Shown here piece after piece: positions 12,386-24,022 of a DNA stretch of 64,000 bases. The notes under the pieces were generated by a model. That model did no database searches, was not told where the DNA came from, and saw nothing but the letters and a program-made list of their open reading frames with translations. Location of the stretch: positions 682,001 through 746,000 of the forward strand of contig SCHM01000006.1 of NCBI GenBank assembly GCA_004123355.1. The letters are read 5' to 3'. This DNA comes from Amphirosellinia nigrospora. Lineage: Eukaryota; Ascomycota; Sordariomycetes; Xylariales; Xylariaceae. Numbering within the stretch: position 1 is the first letter of the stretch; the number at the start of each line of letters is the position of its first letter. A program made the position numbers and the translations under genes.

Positions 12386-12947
12386 CTTGCCGTCACCACC
12401 AGCTTTAAATCTAAATGGTATCGAAGCCAGGTTGGAGATCTTAGTCCAAGTAGGAGAGACCAAGGTGTAGCGCCCAGTTCTTAATGAGTCACCGGCGATG
12501 ACGATTTATGATTAATAGTGAGTAAGGTTGGAAAGATGCTATTATGCCTGCCTGTAAGTGATAAATTGGAATGTTGGAGGGGCTGCAGCGTATATCGATT
12601 AGCAATAGAGGGGCATAGATTTTTTGTGTGGGCAATGCACTCCGCTGTTACAGTAGGTCGCAGTGTATCGACCTAACCTTATAGGTGGTAGCGTTGGTAG
12701 GCTGATGGTTATCGTGGTGGGGCGTTATTAGGACCCCTGTGGTCCCACTAAAATTTTGGAGGATTAGGAGTTGACGGTTTTCCCAGCTTCTGCGTTCTGA
12801 CTTTAGCATTGCGCCGTCTTGCTAATTGCTCGCGACTTTATGTTATACAACCGCGGCTACTTATAGCACCAATTTTTGCAGTGTCAAACTGCATTATCAA
12901 AACACGTCCTCTATCGCCTAGGAATATTTGCCCGCTAATTCGCGGCT
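12386..12947. promoter_or_regulatory. Shared divergent promoter of TSR1 and UTP7
   Basis: This 562-base gap separates the start codons of two ribosome-biogenesis genes facing away from each other. It holds GCGATGAC at 12495-12502, one base from the yeast PAC element GCGATGAG. It also holds the palindrome AAAATTTT at 12750-12757, the core of the yeast RRPE element. A short inverted repeat GGACC/GGTCC (12731-12745) sits directly beside the latter. The elements are seen directly; their use in this fungus is inference. Confidence 0.5.
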
Positions 12948-15025
12948 ATGGAGACCGGCAACGGCGCACTGGTCGTGGATGAAGCGCGGACAAGCCTTAT
13001 ACCGAAAAGCGAACGTGAGAAGCGTCGACGCGAGAAGGAGGCGCAGAGAGATTACGGCCGCGGCAGAAGGGTAAACACGAAGACGATAAAGGACAAGAAA
13101 CTGCGCAGGAACTTGCAAGCTCTCGAGTCCAAGTACAAGGAGGCCACACTTAAAGCGAAGGATGCAGAGATTTTGCTGGAGGGGACGTCGGGCTACCTCG
13201 AACCGGAAACCGAATTAGAACGCACCTATAAGGTCACACAGGAGGATACAAGACAGTGTAGCTATTGGGACGGCGCAAAAGCGGTTCGACCTGACCCTCA
13301 ACGAGCTCGGCCCTTACGTCTTCGACTATAGTAGGAATGGCCAGGGATTTGCTTTTAGGAGGAAGAAAAGGGCATAGTACGCGAATACCTGCTACATGAG
13401 CCTGGGACAGAAATGCTGACGGTGTGAGCATAGTTGCCTCCATGGACTGGCGGCAGGGGAAATTAAACTGCGAGTTTCAAGTCAACGAAATAGTTCGGGA
13501 TGTTCGGTGGTTGCACACAAATCAGGTAATTCTTCACCTTGTACCTTATCTCTGATTTATTGAGTGGCTCGGGAATTGGTGCTCACCAGGCTGGTGCCCA
13601 TAATAGCCAATTATTCTAATGATGCTAACCCGTATTTGTTTAGTATATGGCTGTGGCCCAGAAGAAAAATGTCTACATATACGATGGCGCTGGTGTTGAG
13701 TTGCATTGCCTAAATCAGCATCGTGAAGTCTCCCATCTTGAATTTTTACCGGTAAGCTGAGTCTGGTCCTACAGTTTTATTGTCTAGACACTTACTAATA
13801 CATTCGATAGTATCATTTCCTCTTAGTCACACTCGTATGTAATACAAGCGGCATGAGACGCTCACGTTTACTCACTATAGTATAGGGCGCTAGCGGTTAT
13901 CTAAAATATCAGGACGTTTCTACGGGTCTGTTAGTGAGCGAGATTGCTACCAAGTTAGGCCCTCCGGCTTCTCTAGCACAAAATCCTTATAATGCGGTCT
14001 GTTTCTCCGGACACAACAATGGCCAGATTCAACTTTGGAGTCCTAGCTGTTCCTCATCGAATGGGCCACTTGTTAAATTATTAGCACATAGAGGCCCGGT
14101 GCGGTCTATGTCTATTGATCGAGGGTGAGTTTATTATTTTGAAGCCATCTTCTCTTTCTATACGCTAACGTCCTTCTAGTATGTCTTTTTGCTCGCAGCT
14201 CTAACATCCAAATGCTTATTGAAACAGAGGGACGATATATGGTTACTACTGGCCAGGATTGTAAAATGGCTGTTTGGGATATACGTCAGTTTCGGGTGGT
14301 AAACGAGTACTTTACAAGGCAGCCAGCTTCGTCAGTTGCGATATCAGACCGAGGCGTTACTGCCGTCGGCTGGGGAACGCATACAACCATGTGGCAGGGG
14401 TTATTTACAAAGCACGCAGCCGAGCAGACTAAGGTACAAAGCCCGTATCTGACATGGGCGGCGAGGGCCAAAGAGTCGAAAGAGTGAAGTGGTGTCCCCT
14501 GGAAGACGTCTTGGAATTGGCCACGACGAAGGATTTAGGTACGTCATTAAACATCAAGAACTCAACTTTTGGCGCGCTGCTAACTTTTCGACAAGCTCTA
14601 TCCTTGTCCCAGGAGCGGGAGAGCCGAATATGGACGTAACAGAAGTCAATCCTTTCGAGACCGTTAAGGAGAGACAAGACAGCGAAGTCAGATCACTCCT
14701 CAACAAGCTGAAGCCAGAGATGATCGCTCTCGACCCTACATTTATTGGAAATCTAGACCTGCGTTCCGAGCAGCAGCGACAGGCTGATAGGGATCTCGAC
14801 GCCAAACCGGTGGATGTGGAAACAGAAATTAGGAACAAGGCGCGTGGCAAGAATAGCGCGCTTCAGAGGTATCTCAGAAAACAGCGGGCGAAGAACGTTA
14901 TCGACGAAAAGAGACTCAAGGTCGACGAGATTTGGAAAGAGCAACAACAGCAGCGGGAGCAAAAGAAAAAGGAGAAAGAAGCCGACCTAGGACCAGCCCT
15001 AGCAAGGTTTGCAAAGAGAGATTAG
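12948..15025 (+). CDS. UTP7: U3 snoRNP / SSU processome protein Utp7 (BING4 family)
   Basis: Utp7 is a nucleolar WD-repeat subunit of the SSU processome that processes 18S pre-rRNA. I place seven exons: 12948-13376, 13434-13525, 13644-13751, 13811-13834, 13886-14124, 14199-14538 and 14596-15025. The fourth is only 24 bases (YHFLLVTL). Family text includes [20 protein letters not shown] near residue 25, then [80 protein letters not shown], and the C-terminal block [19 protein letters not shown] with a basic Lys/Glu tail ending FAKRD. Four single-base frame changes are visible: near 13257 and 13350 in exon 1 (these cancel), near 14456, and near 14510. The sixth exon start at 14199 keeps frame but adds a short [10 protein letters not shown] stretch before the conserved RYMVTTG, so that acceptor is less certain. 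Confidence 0.93.
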
Positions 15026-15305
15026 ATTGTTTACGAATTCACATAATGAGGTTGTTCCTACGGCACATAGAGCTCGCAATCTATTAAAGACATGGCTATG
15101 TTGGCTATATTGGCTCTCATTGGTCACCCTTGGAAGACCTTGAACCTGTGATTTCTTTTGTGTGTGTTATGATCTGACTCCGCCGAACTAGTCGACGTAG
15201 TAATGTTTATACGTGGTTTGTGCGTAGATAGCACATTTTACATATATTTTTAGCCACAAGATACCAAAACTCGCCTACTCTCTTCTCCAAGACTCCTTGT
15301 CCGGC

Positions 15306-16680
15306 TTACCGGGCACCCGTGTTCTGCGGGCTCTTGGGGTCAAAGACGTCGGTGGTGATGACTTCCGGGTACTTGATACCTCCCTGCTTCAGCGCCTCCT
15401 CCATGACCTCCATGATGACGATACTCTCGGAGAGGGGAGTACGGCGCTCTCCTTCTTGCCGTCACGCAGACCACCGCGCGACCTCGTCGGCTCCCAGAAC
15501 ATGCCCATGCCGAGCGGCGCTCGCGGTCGACGGGGATGGGGCAGTCGACGCTCGACCTGGCCGTCACCGTCCTTCTTGACGACCTTGTACTGCGTGGGGC
15601 GGTACGCGGGCCCATGACCTGGATCTCGCCAAGGGTGCCCTGGATCTTGATGGCGGGGCCGCCGCCGTTCTTGCCGTCCGTGTTGGTGGCGATGCGCAGC
15701 GACGTCAGCGCCACGCCCGTGCTCCTGTGCTTGGGGAACGAGACGAGGATGCTGGTCGACTCGTCGGCGCCCGTCTTGTACTGCTGGACCGACGCCAGCG
15801 TCTGGGGCGCCTCCTTATCCGCCTCGGGCTGGAGGTGGTACAGGATCTGGAAGAGCCAGGTGAGCGAGTAGATGCCCATGTCCAGCAGGGCGCCGCCCGC
15901 GAGGTCGATGTTGACCATGCGGTTCTCGTCCGGGAAGGTCAGCGTGCCGTCGGGCCCGTCGTTGCCGACGGAGTTATCGGCTATAGCCATGCACGGTGTC
16001 AGCAACCAAGTCCTGGACAATCTCATCCGAGAGTAACACGGGAGATCATAAAAGAGATCCTTATTGCATGAAGAAGAGCTTTCACTCACCAATCACTCGG
16101 TAGACGGTGCCGATGGCGCCCGACTTGACGAGCTCCCTGATCTTGATGCTGAGGGGGAAGTGTCTAGTCCAGACGGCCTCCATCAGGAACACGTTCTTCT
16201 CCCGGGCCGTCTCGACGAGCTTCCGGGCCTGCGAGGCGGTGACGGTGAAGGCCTTCTCGCACAGGACGTTCTTGCCGGCCTGGAGGGCCAGCATGGCGTT
16301 CTGGAAGTGGTGGCTGTGCGGGGTGGCGACGTAGACGCAGTCGACGTCGGGGTCGTTGACGAGGTCGTCGTACGAGCCGTAGAGGCTGACGCCCTCGGGC
16401 GCCAGGTTCACCTTCTCGAGGAAGCCCGCCGCGCTCTCCTTGGACCGCGACGACGCCACCGCCACCACCTTGTGCGCGACGTCCGTCACCTCGCGCGTCG
16501 CCGGGCTGCAGAGCAGGTCTCGGACGAACACTACGCCGCCACAGCCACATGTGAGCAGGTGTGGTCGCACACAGATCGGGGTAAGCTGACGGGGGCTTGG
16601 GAAGGAGGACGAGACTCACTCTGCGCGATGAACCCCGTGGCCAAGATACCCCACCGGACGGTATGAGGGGATTGCGCCAT
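15306..16680 (-). CDS. Gfo/Idh/MocA-family NADP-dependent oxidoreductase (dihydrodiol / D-xylose dehydrogenase type)
   Basis: A cytosolic dehydrogenase with an N-terminal Rossmann fold that oxidises sugar or diol substrates; the exact substrate cannot be read from sequence. Exon 1 (16680-16620) reads MAQSPHTVRWGILATGFIAQ with the nucleotide-binding turn. Exon 2 (16530-16091) carries VVAVASSRSKESAAGFLEKV, CVYVATPHSHHFQNAMLALQ, and the family-defining EKAF of LCEKAFTVTASQARKL. Exon 3 (from 15980) carries ENRMVNIDLAGGALLDMGIY. The C-terminus reads ITTDVFDPKSPQNTGAR before the TAA at 15306. Between about 15620 and 15340 the text changes frame several times (GPAYRPTQYKVVKKDGDGQV is in a different frame from its flanks). 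Fungal D-xylose 1-dehydrogenases and mammalian dimeric dihydrodiol dehydrogenases share this layout. It converges with UTP7, leaving 280 bases between stop codons. Confidence 0.88.
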
Positions 16681-17983
16681 CGTGAGCTTCTGGATTACTA
16701 ATCGAGGGGGATTAGGTAAGAGGTTGGACGTTTTTCTACTTCGAGGAAATCGAGTATCTCGAAGACAAAACAGTACAGATCAATGGTTCGGTAAAGAGAA
16801 GAAGTTCGTCAAGGTCTAGAGTTTTGTTGGCTTGATAATGCTACAAGAAGGCGGGGTAAACAGCAAGTCATGCTAATATATACGAGTACAGAATCCCAAC
16901 ACTACTAGCACCTTAGGTAGTTGGCCTCGAAACTAGGGAAACGCTATCTATCTAGACAGCTTACTGTTTAAAGTCTAGAACATTATTAATAGCCATTAGT
17001 GGTGATCCTTCAGCAAACGGTACAAGATCCCGGGCCCGCTGTTCATTTGAATATGGGCATCTAGGTTAGGTCTTATGTTTTGGGATCAGTATTTGCGGTG
17101 AGGGGTTCATGAGAGGGCCCATTTTTATCTTCTTGGCTCGAATTCGGGGTTTGCATCAACCATCGGCATCCCATGATTTGAGGTGGTTCTCGCTCCGAAA
17201 CGGCTAAGCCATAAAAGGGGCTGCCGGCAATGGGTCTTTGGGAGGAAACCTTGAAGCTGCTGGCATGATATTGTAAGCAGGCCAGAATGTGTATCATTAG
17301 CATTGTAGTGTGGTATCTCAAGTCTCCGTGATTGGAGCCGAGTTGGTTGATATACCCGGCATTGGTAACTCGACACGGCCGTAACGTGTGATGATAGCTT
17401 CATATAGAAAGGCGAGGCGAGTAATACGTATCCACATCCCGGCAATATTTCAATTGACCGGAGGTAGTTACAGTAGAACAAGACAAGTGCCGATTCATTC
17501 CCGGTAGATTTTTTACGCGAGAATAGGTAAGCCGTAGGTAATCCGTAAGCCCTAAGTATGCATATCAGCAGTTAGGTGCTCAAACCAGGGGAAGCTTGAT
17601 TAGAAACCATGAAGGAAGATAGTGACGAGATTCAAACGATGAGAATATTGAGATTGGCATTACACGGTCATCTATCTACTGAAGAATGTCTTATATGTAT
17701 GTACTTACAAAGAGAACGGCTGTGGATCATCGGAACTTTCCGAGGCCAGGATTGAATTTCACATTCCGGACTCATTTGTTAAATATATCTCATTAAATGG
17801 ATACATTACGTCTATTATACATACCCCTCAATGCAGGTGTACAACATCCCATCTCTATGATCTAGGTACCTGGTTGGCATGATCATTGTGACACCATGGT
17901 TAGAATGACGTTTCCACCCCACGATGAGTGAGTATGTAGCCGCACTCAGCTTCTATAGCTCCATACAGTAAACAAAATTCAGC
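16681..17983. other. Spacer between dehydrogenase and aldo-keto reductase
   Basis: Divergent promoter region of 1.3 kb. Short open frames only (up to 118 codons, 17125-17481 on the minus strand), with no recognisable motif and ordinary AT-rich composition. Confidence 0.5.
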
Positions 17984-18921
17984 ATGGCTATACCTAGACT
18001 TCTATACGGCACGGCTTGGAAGAAAGAGACCACGGGAGACCTCGTCTTCAAGGCTTTGAAAGCGGGATTCCGAGGCGTTGACACAGCTGCCCAGCCGCGT
18101 CACTACAATGAGGCTCTAGTCGGTGCTGGCATCAAGGAGGCCATCTCCAAGGGCATCGTGAAGCGAGAGGATCTGTTTGTGTGTGACTGCAATCCCTGCT
18201 CTATGCATGCAAGTCGAGATGCTGACGAGATGCTCTCAGATCCAGACCAAGTTCACACCGTCGGTGGACAGGACGTGAACAACATGCCCTATGATCCCAA
18301 AGCACCCTGGAGGAACAGGTGCACGCCTCTGTGGCCTCCTCGCTTACCAATTTCACATTTGACGGCTCGGTGGCCGCCTATATCGACAGTCTCGTGTTGC
18401 ACTCGGCACCCTCCAACCACTTCTCAGACCTGCTGAAGGTATGGAAGGCCCTAGAAACCTACGTGCCACATCGAATCCGGCAACTGGGCATCTCCAACAC
18501 GGACTTGCACGTCGTTAGCAGGCTCTGTACCAGCCCCGACGTCAGCATCCGTCCGGCCGTGGTGCAGAATCGCTTCTACCCCGCGACGAAGTGGGAGGTC
18601 GATCTGCGAGAGTACTGCCGCATCCAGCGCATCGCGTTCCAGACCTTCTGGACTCTGAGCGGCAACCCCGAGCTACTGCGCAGCGGCCCCGTGGGCAAAC
18701 TTGTCGAGGCCGCCGGCGTCAGCACCTCGGTCGCCTTGTACGCTCTCGTGCTGGGCCTGGAGGGGACCACCATATTGGACGGCACCACGAGCGAGGAACA
18801 CATGGCCGAGGATCTCGAGGTGAGCGAGATCGTGGATGGGTTCGCACAGAGCGAGAACGGACGAGCCACCTGGGTCGCATGTCTTGACGAGTTCAAAGCC
18901 CTGATTGGAGAACCGGAGTAG
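17984..18921 (+). CDS. Aldo-keto reductase
   Basis: An NADPH-dependent (alpha/beta)8-barrel reductase of carbonyl compounds; the substrate is unknown. Exon 1 is 17984-18178 and exon 2 starts at 18240 after a 61-base intron (TTT|GTGTGTGAC ... GCTCTCAG|ATC) with a CTGAC branch-like site. This yields LFIQTKFTP. Catalytic residues are visible: Asp in GFRGVDTAAQ, Tyr in RHYNEALVGAG, Lys in QTKF, and His in SLVLHSAP. Other family text is AYIDSLVLHS, HRIRQLGISNTDLHVVSRL and RPAVVQNRFYPATKWEVDLR. Two single-base losses break the frame: near 18257 (before VGGQDVNNMPYDPKAP) and near 18307 (before LEEQVHASVASSL). About 290 residues, the usual length for this fungal subfamily. A solitary gene with no obvious pathway partners. 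Confidence 0.9.
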
Positions 18922-20549
18922 TTTTTCGTCAATGCGAAGAAGATATGGTGAGATGGAGAGTCACACAAGTGTATACGTAGTAACCAATAATCAAGGAATT
19001 ATTCGATTTCGTCATTTATGGCTTCACTACTACTACTAAGCTGAATACTTATGGTTTGAGACATTTCATCGTCTTTCGGGGGCAACTTATTACTAACCTG
19101 ATTCGTGTTGTGTTCTTATTTTTTTTTTTTTTTTCGGTATTGTTTGATTTGATTTGATTTGATCGTAGCCAACGCATTATAGATTCCCGTTCTATAGGTT
19201 TCATCGGTCAAACTACCATCCGTTCCTCGTCTACACGAGGAGAGGTTGCAATGACACGCTGTCGTACGCCAATGAGATGCACCTCCACAAAAGCCCCATC
19301 CAACACGACATCCACACGGGGATGCATCGAGCGAACCTGATCGGCCCCATCTCGCATAAATCTCAACCAGCATCATCATCATCATACATTACCAGCCTAC
19401 GTAGTACCGGGAGGAGGGGGTGGATCGCATGCAGAGCCGCTCGCCAACGTTTCCCCAGACGGCGCTCGAATGTCCCGTTTGAGCCACGTACAGATAACAC
19501 CCCCCGTGACGCAGGACAACCCATCTCATTCACCACGTTAGCCGAGCCAAGAAAGAATCGCTGGGAACCCCTCCCCGCGGGAGGCTATAATTGGAGGGAC
19601 CGGAAACCTGGGACGAGACGTTTGGCGGAAGGGGGTGTGGTCGCGCGCGAATCGCTACCTGAGACAACACTCGGATGGACGTTGCCCATCGAAGCTGGTC
19701 GAAGAATCCCTCCCCCCCCTCTCCCGATCGCCAGCCCGCGTGCGCGTGAATGAGACGTTACTGCTGCTGCTTGCTGCTTGCTGCTGCTGCTACCGTACTT
19801 TCTTTGTAAGCTTGACCTCCTCGGTTGAAACTTGGCGCGGTGTCGTGGTGTAGTACCCAAGTTGCCACCATGGTTAGTCAGACGGGCCATTAAAAATAAG
19901 CAACCCATTACACCGGATCGCGTTTTGATCCCTGGTCTCGGTTTTGGGGGTATTAGTTCCCGTTCCCCGGCCCGGTAAGAAATACCGAACCAGACCAGGG
20001 CATATGTACTGTGTTTGGTCAAAAGCCCGCGACCCCTGGGATTTGAGAGAGATAGACGAGAAAATACAAATACGTACCGAATTTGTTTCTCTTTTTATTT
20101 TATTTTTAAATAGAATCCCGGCGTTTTAATTTCGCATGACGGGACGGCCCGGTGGTAGTTACTTTACCAGCCTTGGACCCAAAAGACGGGGGAGGGGGAG
20201 GGGCCAGCGTAATTCAGGGATCAGATCTCCGAATTTACCACGGGGAGAGGGGCAAAAATAATCAACCTTATCTCGACCGCAAACAACAGCGCAACCGACT
20301 GATTTACTGACAGGGGTCGTACAAAGTGAGATTTTCAACACCCATCATCCTAGTTTTTTCTTTTCTTCTTTGCGCCCGGGCCGCGCTGCCCGTGCTGAGA
20401 AACAACGACCACACAGAGAGGTTGTCTGCGGCGTGTGGAAATACCGTGTCTCAGTTAGGTCACCAGACGAAGTGTGACCGGTCGCGAGAGAGAGAGAGAG
20501 AACTGCCTATTCTACTCTGCGTAAACCTGTGCGACGACGCGCAGGAAAT
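18922..20549. other. Spacer upstream of the Trm9-like gene
   Basis: Contains a T16 run (19119-19134) followed by four TTTGA units (19143-19162), a CTG-rich patch near 19765-19792, and GC-rich promoter-like DNA from about 19.5 kb. Open frames up to 158 codons (19277-19753) look like compositional noise. Confidence 0.45.
19143..19162. repeat. TTTGA pentamer, 4 copies, next to T16 run
   Basis: A perfect short tandem array lying 8 bases after a 16-base T homopolymer, downstream of the aldo-keto reductase. Confidence 0.9.
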
Positions 20550-20571
20550 ATGTCGCGGCCCACAGGTTCAC

Positions 20572-21404
20572 ATGACACGGCCACGGCCGCGGCACGATGC
20601 CCAAGCAGAGCCATCGTCCACAGTTACCACCACCACCAGCACAGACACAGACACGACATCCAACGCCGTCCGCGACGCTGCGGCGCAGTCGCCGGCGGCG
20701 TACGAGGACGAGCATGTGCACAGCGTGTACGAGTCGATCGCGGGCCACTTCAGCTCGACGCGGTACAAGCCGTGGCCCTTCGTGGCGTCGTTCCTGCGCG
20801 AGCGCGTGGCGCCCGGGTCCGTGGGGCTCGACGTGGGCTGCGGCAACGGCAAGTACCTGGGTGTTCGCGAGGGCGGCGACGTGCACATCGTGGGCTCGGA
20901 CCGGAGCCCCTCGCTGGTGCGCATCGCGCGGGGGCGCGGCTTCGACGTGGCCGTGGCCGACGGCCTCGCGCTGCCCTTCCGCCGGGGCTGCGCCGACTTC
21001 GCGCTCTGCATCGCCGTCGTCCACCACCTGTCGACGCGGGCGCGGCGCGTCGACGCCCTCCGAGGCCTGCTCGAGTGCGTGAGGGGGGAGACGGCGGCGG
21101 GCAGGTGCTCGTGTACGTGTGGGCGCTCGAGCAGGGCTCGAGCCGGCGGGCTGGGACGTGCACTCGGCGCAGGACCAGCTGGTGCCCTGGGTATCCAAGG
21201 CCAACCAGAGCAAGGGGGACAAGGGGAGCGCCGGTGGGGAAGGGGGCGAGGGCGGTGTCGACGCGACGTATGAGAGGTTCTATCACCTCTACCGCGAGGG
21301 CGAGCTGGAGGACGACATGCGCGCGGCCGGGGCAGGGTCCTAGAGAGCGGGTACGAGAGGGACAATTGGTGGGTCATAGGGGTCACGCGGCGGCAACGTC
21401 GTAG
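20572..21404 (+). CDS. TRM9: tRNA wobble-uridine methyltransferase, Trm9 type
   Basis: Trm9, with Trm112, methylates 5-carboxymethyluridine at tRNA position 34 to give mcm5U. The body reads YEDEHVHSVYESIAGHFSST, RYKPWPFVASFLRER, the SAM-binding motif I VGLDVGCGNGKYLGV, VGSDRSPSLVRIARGRGF, and the diagnostic FALCIAVVHHLSTRARR. After frame changes it continues GGQVLVYVWALEQGSSRR, AGWDVHSAQDQLVPWV, YERFYHLYREGELE and finally ESGYERDNWWVIGV, a typical Trm9 ending. Breaks lie near 21090, 21150 and 21333; all are in G/C-rich stretches. The start is uncertain: ATG at 20572 is in frame with the domain, ATG at 20550 in another frame could serve if an indel lies between. The stop is approximate because the final frame is not secure. 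It converges with the Myb gene. Confidence 0.85.
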
Positions 21405-22772
21405 ACGAGGAAATGTCGGATCTTCCCGATGCGAGGAGAGGAGTCGAGATAGTGTTTCCGACAGGGGGGGCAGGCGTATAGTGCCATACCACCACGTCCT
21501 GTACGGTAGATCCTTAGATCTTACATGCGTAAGTTTGGGCCTTCACGCAGTGACCAAGATGGACAAGTGCACAGAGAGGGAGTGCCTCGAAAGAGAACGG
21601 GAGAATCGTGTCAATGTGCATATTGCTTGACTTGATCATTAATGTACATGTTTCCCCTTTCCCCGTCTTCCTTTGACCTGTTTCCCGTGTAACGACACAC
21701 CCCCCAGAAAATCATTCCCAAACCAAACCAAACTCATTACGCTTAAGCAAGAAACGCTTTAGAGTCTATCACAATAAAAGCAAGAACCCTGAAATGAAGA
21801 AGAGTCGGACGAATGGCAGGAGGGAAGAGGGGAAAGAGGCCGGAAGCGCCAGCAAGTTTCGACTCGGCTCGGTTCCATGGTTCCCAATAATTGCAAAGAG
21901 AATTTTTTCTCCGGGTCCCTAAAATGTGATATGATGTAGTATGTATGGTCAACACAACGACCATACTACCGGGCTTTCCCCTCGATGCCTGATGACGCCC
22001 AAAAACAAAACAAGCCACCCCCTTGTCATCAGCTTGCTGCATGACCATCCATCCAATGTTTACCCCCAACCACCAACCCGCTACCTTGGACTCGCCGAGA
22101 GTAAAAACTAAACCAAAAAAAAAAATAAACCAATTCATGCATTCAATGAGGATTTGTTGTTTTTCCTTGTTTTTTATCGGGGTTTTCTTTGTCTTTTTCT
22201 CCGGTATCTGTCGTTGCTGTCTGCGAGCTGCAGAAGGTCTGTTGCTATGTGGAAGGGCGTTTTGAATGTAGGGGCGCACTTGGTTGTAATAACAAAAAAT
22301 AACAAAAAACAAAACAAAAATTGCAATAGAGGAAAACGTGAACCATGAATCTCTTCTCGTAAATGTATAGCGTTTGACTGAGGTTCTGCTCTTCGTGCGC
22401 AATTTCCAATAGAAGCCTCGTCGTTCCCGCTCGTGCTGTTTGTAATAATGATCCCATGTGTAGTAGAATGTTGACTCCGGTCTGATGCAGAATCCCAGGC
22501 TCCTCGTGTCTTATCATCCTTGTAGTCAAGCCAATCTCAGAGAACGCGCCAAAATGTATGGTAGACGCGGGTGTAACGCCGCCATGTGCTGTGCGAGGTT
22601 GTGTTGGTATCTGCAAGGTGAGAAACAAAGGTGATGTATGCCGGTGCTGTTGTTGTATGCAGGGAATATGGACGCCTCGCCCCTGTTTCCCGGCCTCGTG
22701 AACGCCTCCCAAACCCAAATCATTCTCGTCTTTATCGCCGTCTAGTTCTTCCTCGCCTTTCTACTCCAATCT
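21405..22772. other. Convergent 3' spacer
   Basis: Lies between the 3' ends of the Trm9-like and Myb genes. AT-rich with A- and T-runs (22110-22330), as expected of 3' untranslated regions. A 219-codon minus-strand frame (21743-22402) is low-complexity and not supported. Confidence 0.5.
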
Positions 22773-24022
22773 TTACAATGAAACGTTCTTGTCTCCTCGC
22801 CCAAGAAGGCTATCGTCTAGAATGTGGGTGCTCGTATGGATCTGATCTGGCTCGAAATGCCTGCGCCTGCTCGTTGTAATGCGCACTCTCGGGCTCCTTC
22901 GTCTTTTAGAACCTCCTGAAGTTGGGTCGAGTTGCGGATAGCCGAGCGGTGCCATATATGCCGGGGCTCGCTGTAGCACTATGAACGGGACTCGCACTCG
23001 GCACCCCTGCCGAGTAGGCTGGTGTGCTATAAGGACTAACCCAGTGGTAAGCTCTGCAACACTAGGTAGCATTCCTGGCCGTGGCGGTGGATTTGCGTTT
23101 GGATTGGTGTGAGATGGCCACCACTATGTGAATGGGGTACACATAGGTGACTTCATGATGCTCAGGAGGCGGTGGAAGGTGATGTGGAGACTTTCTCTCC
23201 GCGATACGAGGGGACGGGCCGGAGGAAGTGCGGTACCACGCCCGTATCCCTTCCATGACTGACTTCTCGAATACCTCCTTGGATGACGATTGTGCGTGAC
23301 GTGATGGCCGGGGCCTCCATGGGTTTTCCAGAGTCTGTGCGGAAAGGGAAAAAGGAGTTACTCCTGCTCTGCGAGCCATTTCTTGTTCTCCTAACTGCCA
23401 GTGCACGCTTCCGCCGCGCGCCATGGTACTGCCATCTCTTCTGCAACTTTTGCCCACATCTCGGGTTTGAACCTAGTCTCTAAGTTAGTACGCTATGATT
23501 TCGTCTCCGTCTAGTTCGTCTGCCACCCTATCTAAATATGATAGTAAAGACTAGGGTTGGGGTTCCGGCGACCTGATTTCATGGAGCATACCTCTCGTAT
23601 AGTCTTGCCAGCTTATTCTTTCGCTCTTCGTCCATTCGCTACGTCTCGAGGTAATTTTGGTAATGAAGGCGACAACTAATGCACTTCGACCAGGCAATCG
23701 TCTGGAGATGTCCTCCCATTTCATCCCACTTCCCGAAGATCGATGATGAGCACATCCCTTCTGGTGACCATTTGTGTTTGTTCTGCCGGGCATCTGACAT
23801 GTGAGGTGGCATGCCGCGCTTGCTAACAGTTCCTGCTACCATGGGTGCTGCTACTCCTCCTAGGCGAGGAGGCGCCGCGTATAGGGGAGGAGGTCCGTAA
23901 GATGCCGTCGTCGTGACCGCCGGGCCCGTGGAAGCCGGTACGGATGCGGATCGACTCTGTTGGGACGAGGGTAATGAGGACTCATTTGAGTCGGAGGCCT
24001 TAAGGAGGGAGGCGATATCCAC
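22773..24022 (-). CDS. Myb/SANT-domain DNA-binding protein (frame-disrupted)
   Basis: A putative nuclear DNA-binding protein with two tandem Myb/SANT-like units. The N-terminal region is Ser/Pro-rich (DIASLLKASDSNESSLPSSQ). Myb text is spread over frames: HKWSPE, then DVLIIDLR, then GSGMKWEDISRRLPGRSA, then CRLHYQNYLE and WDEERKNKLARLYE. A clear intron (23591-23473, GAGAG|GTATGC ... ACTAG|GTTC) joins LYERF to KPEMWAKVAEEMAVPWRAAE, followed by HWQLGEQEMARRAGVTPFSL. The C-terminal part includes LPSVAELTTG and KRRRSP with SRRRHFEP, as I remember from fungal orthologs. At least three single-base breaks lie in the Myb region alone, others in the tail. No ATG precedes DIASLLKA in frame (that codon is GTG), so the true start is unresolved. 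Targets are unknown. Confidence 0.75.

Noticed and set aside
16064-16666. 200-codon plus-strand frame over the Gfo/Idh gene
   Set aside because: Antisense shadow of a GC-rich coding exon with recognisable dehydrogenase motifs on the minus strand.
20326-20420. Signal-peptide-like frame STPIILVFSFLLCARAALP ahead of the Trm9-like domain
   Set aside because: It begins with GTG, not ATG, and a secreted tRNA methyltransferase makes no sense; it is 5' untranslated sequence read in frame by chance.
21743-22402. 219-codon minus-strand frame between Trm9-like and Myb genes
   Set aside because: Low-complexity Lys/Phe-rich translation of A- and T-runs in convergent 3' regions, with no family resemblance.
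23440-23480. tRNA B-box-like word GGTTCAAACCC on the minus strand
   Set aside because: No A box or foldable cloverleaf is present, and the word is the start of a Myb-gene exon (FKPEMWAKVAEE) just after a good splice acceptor.
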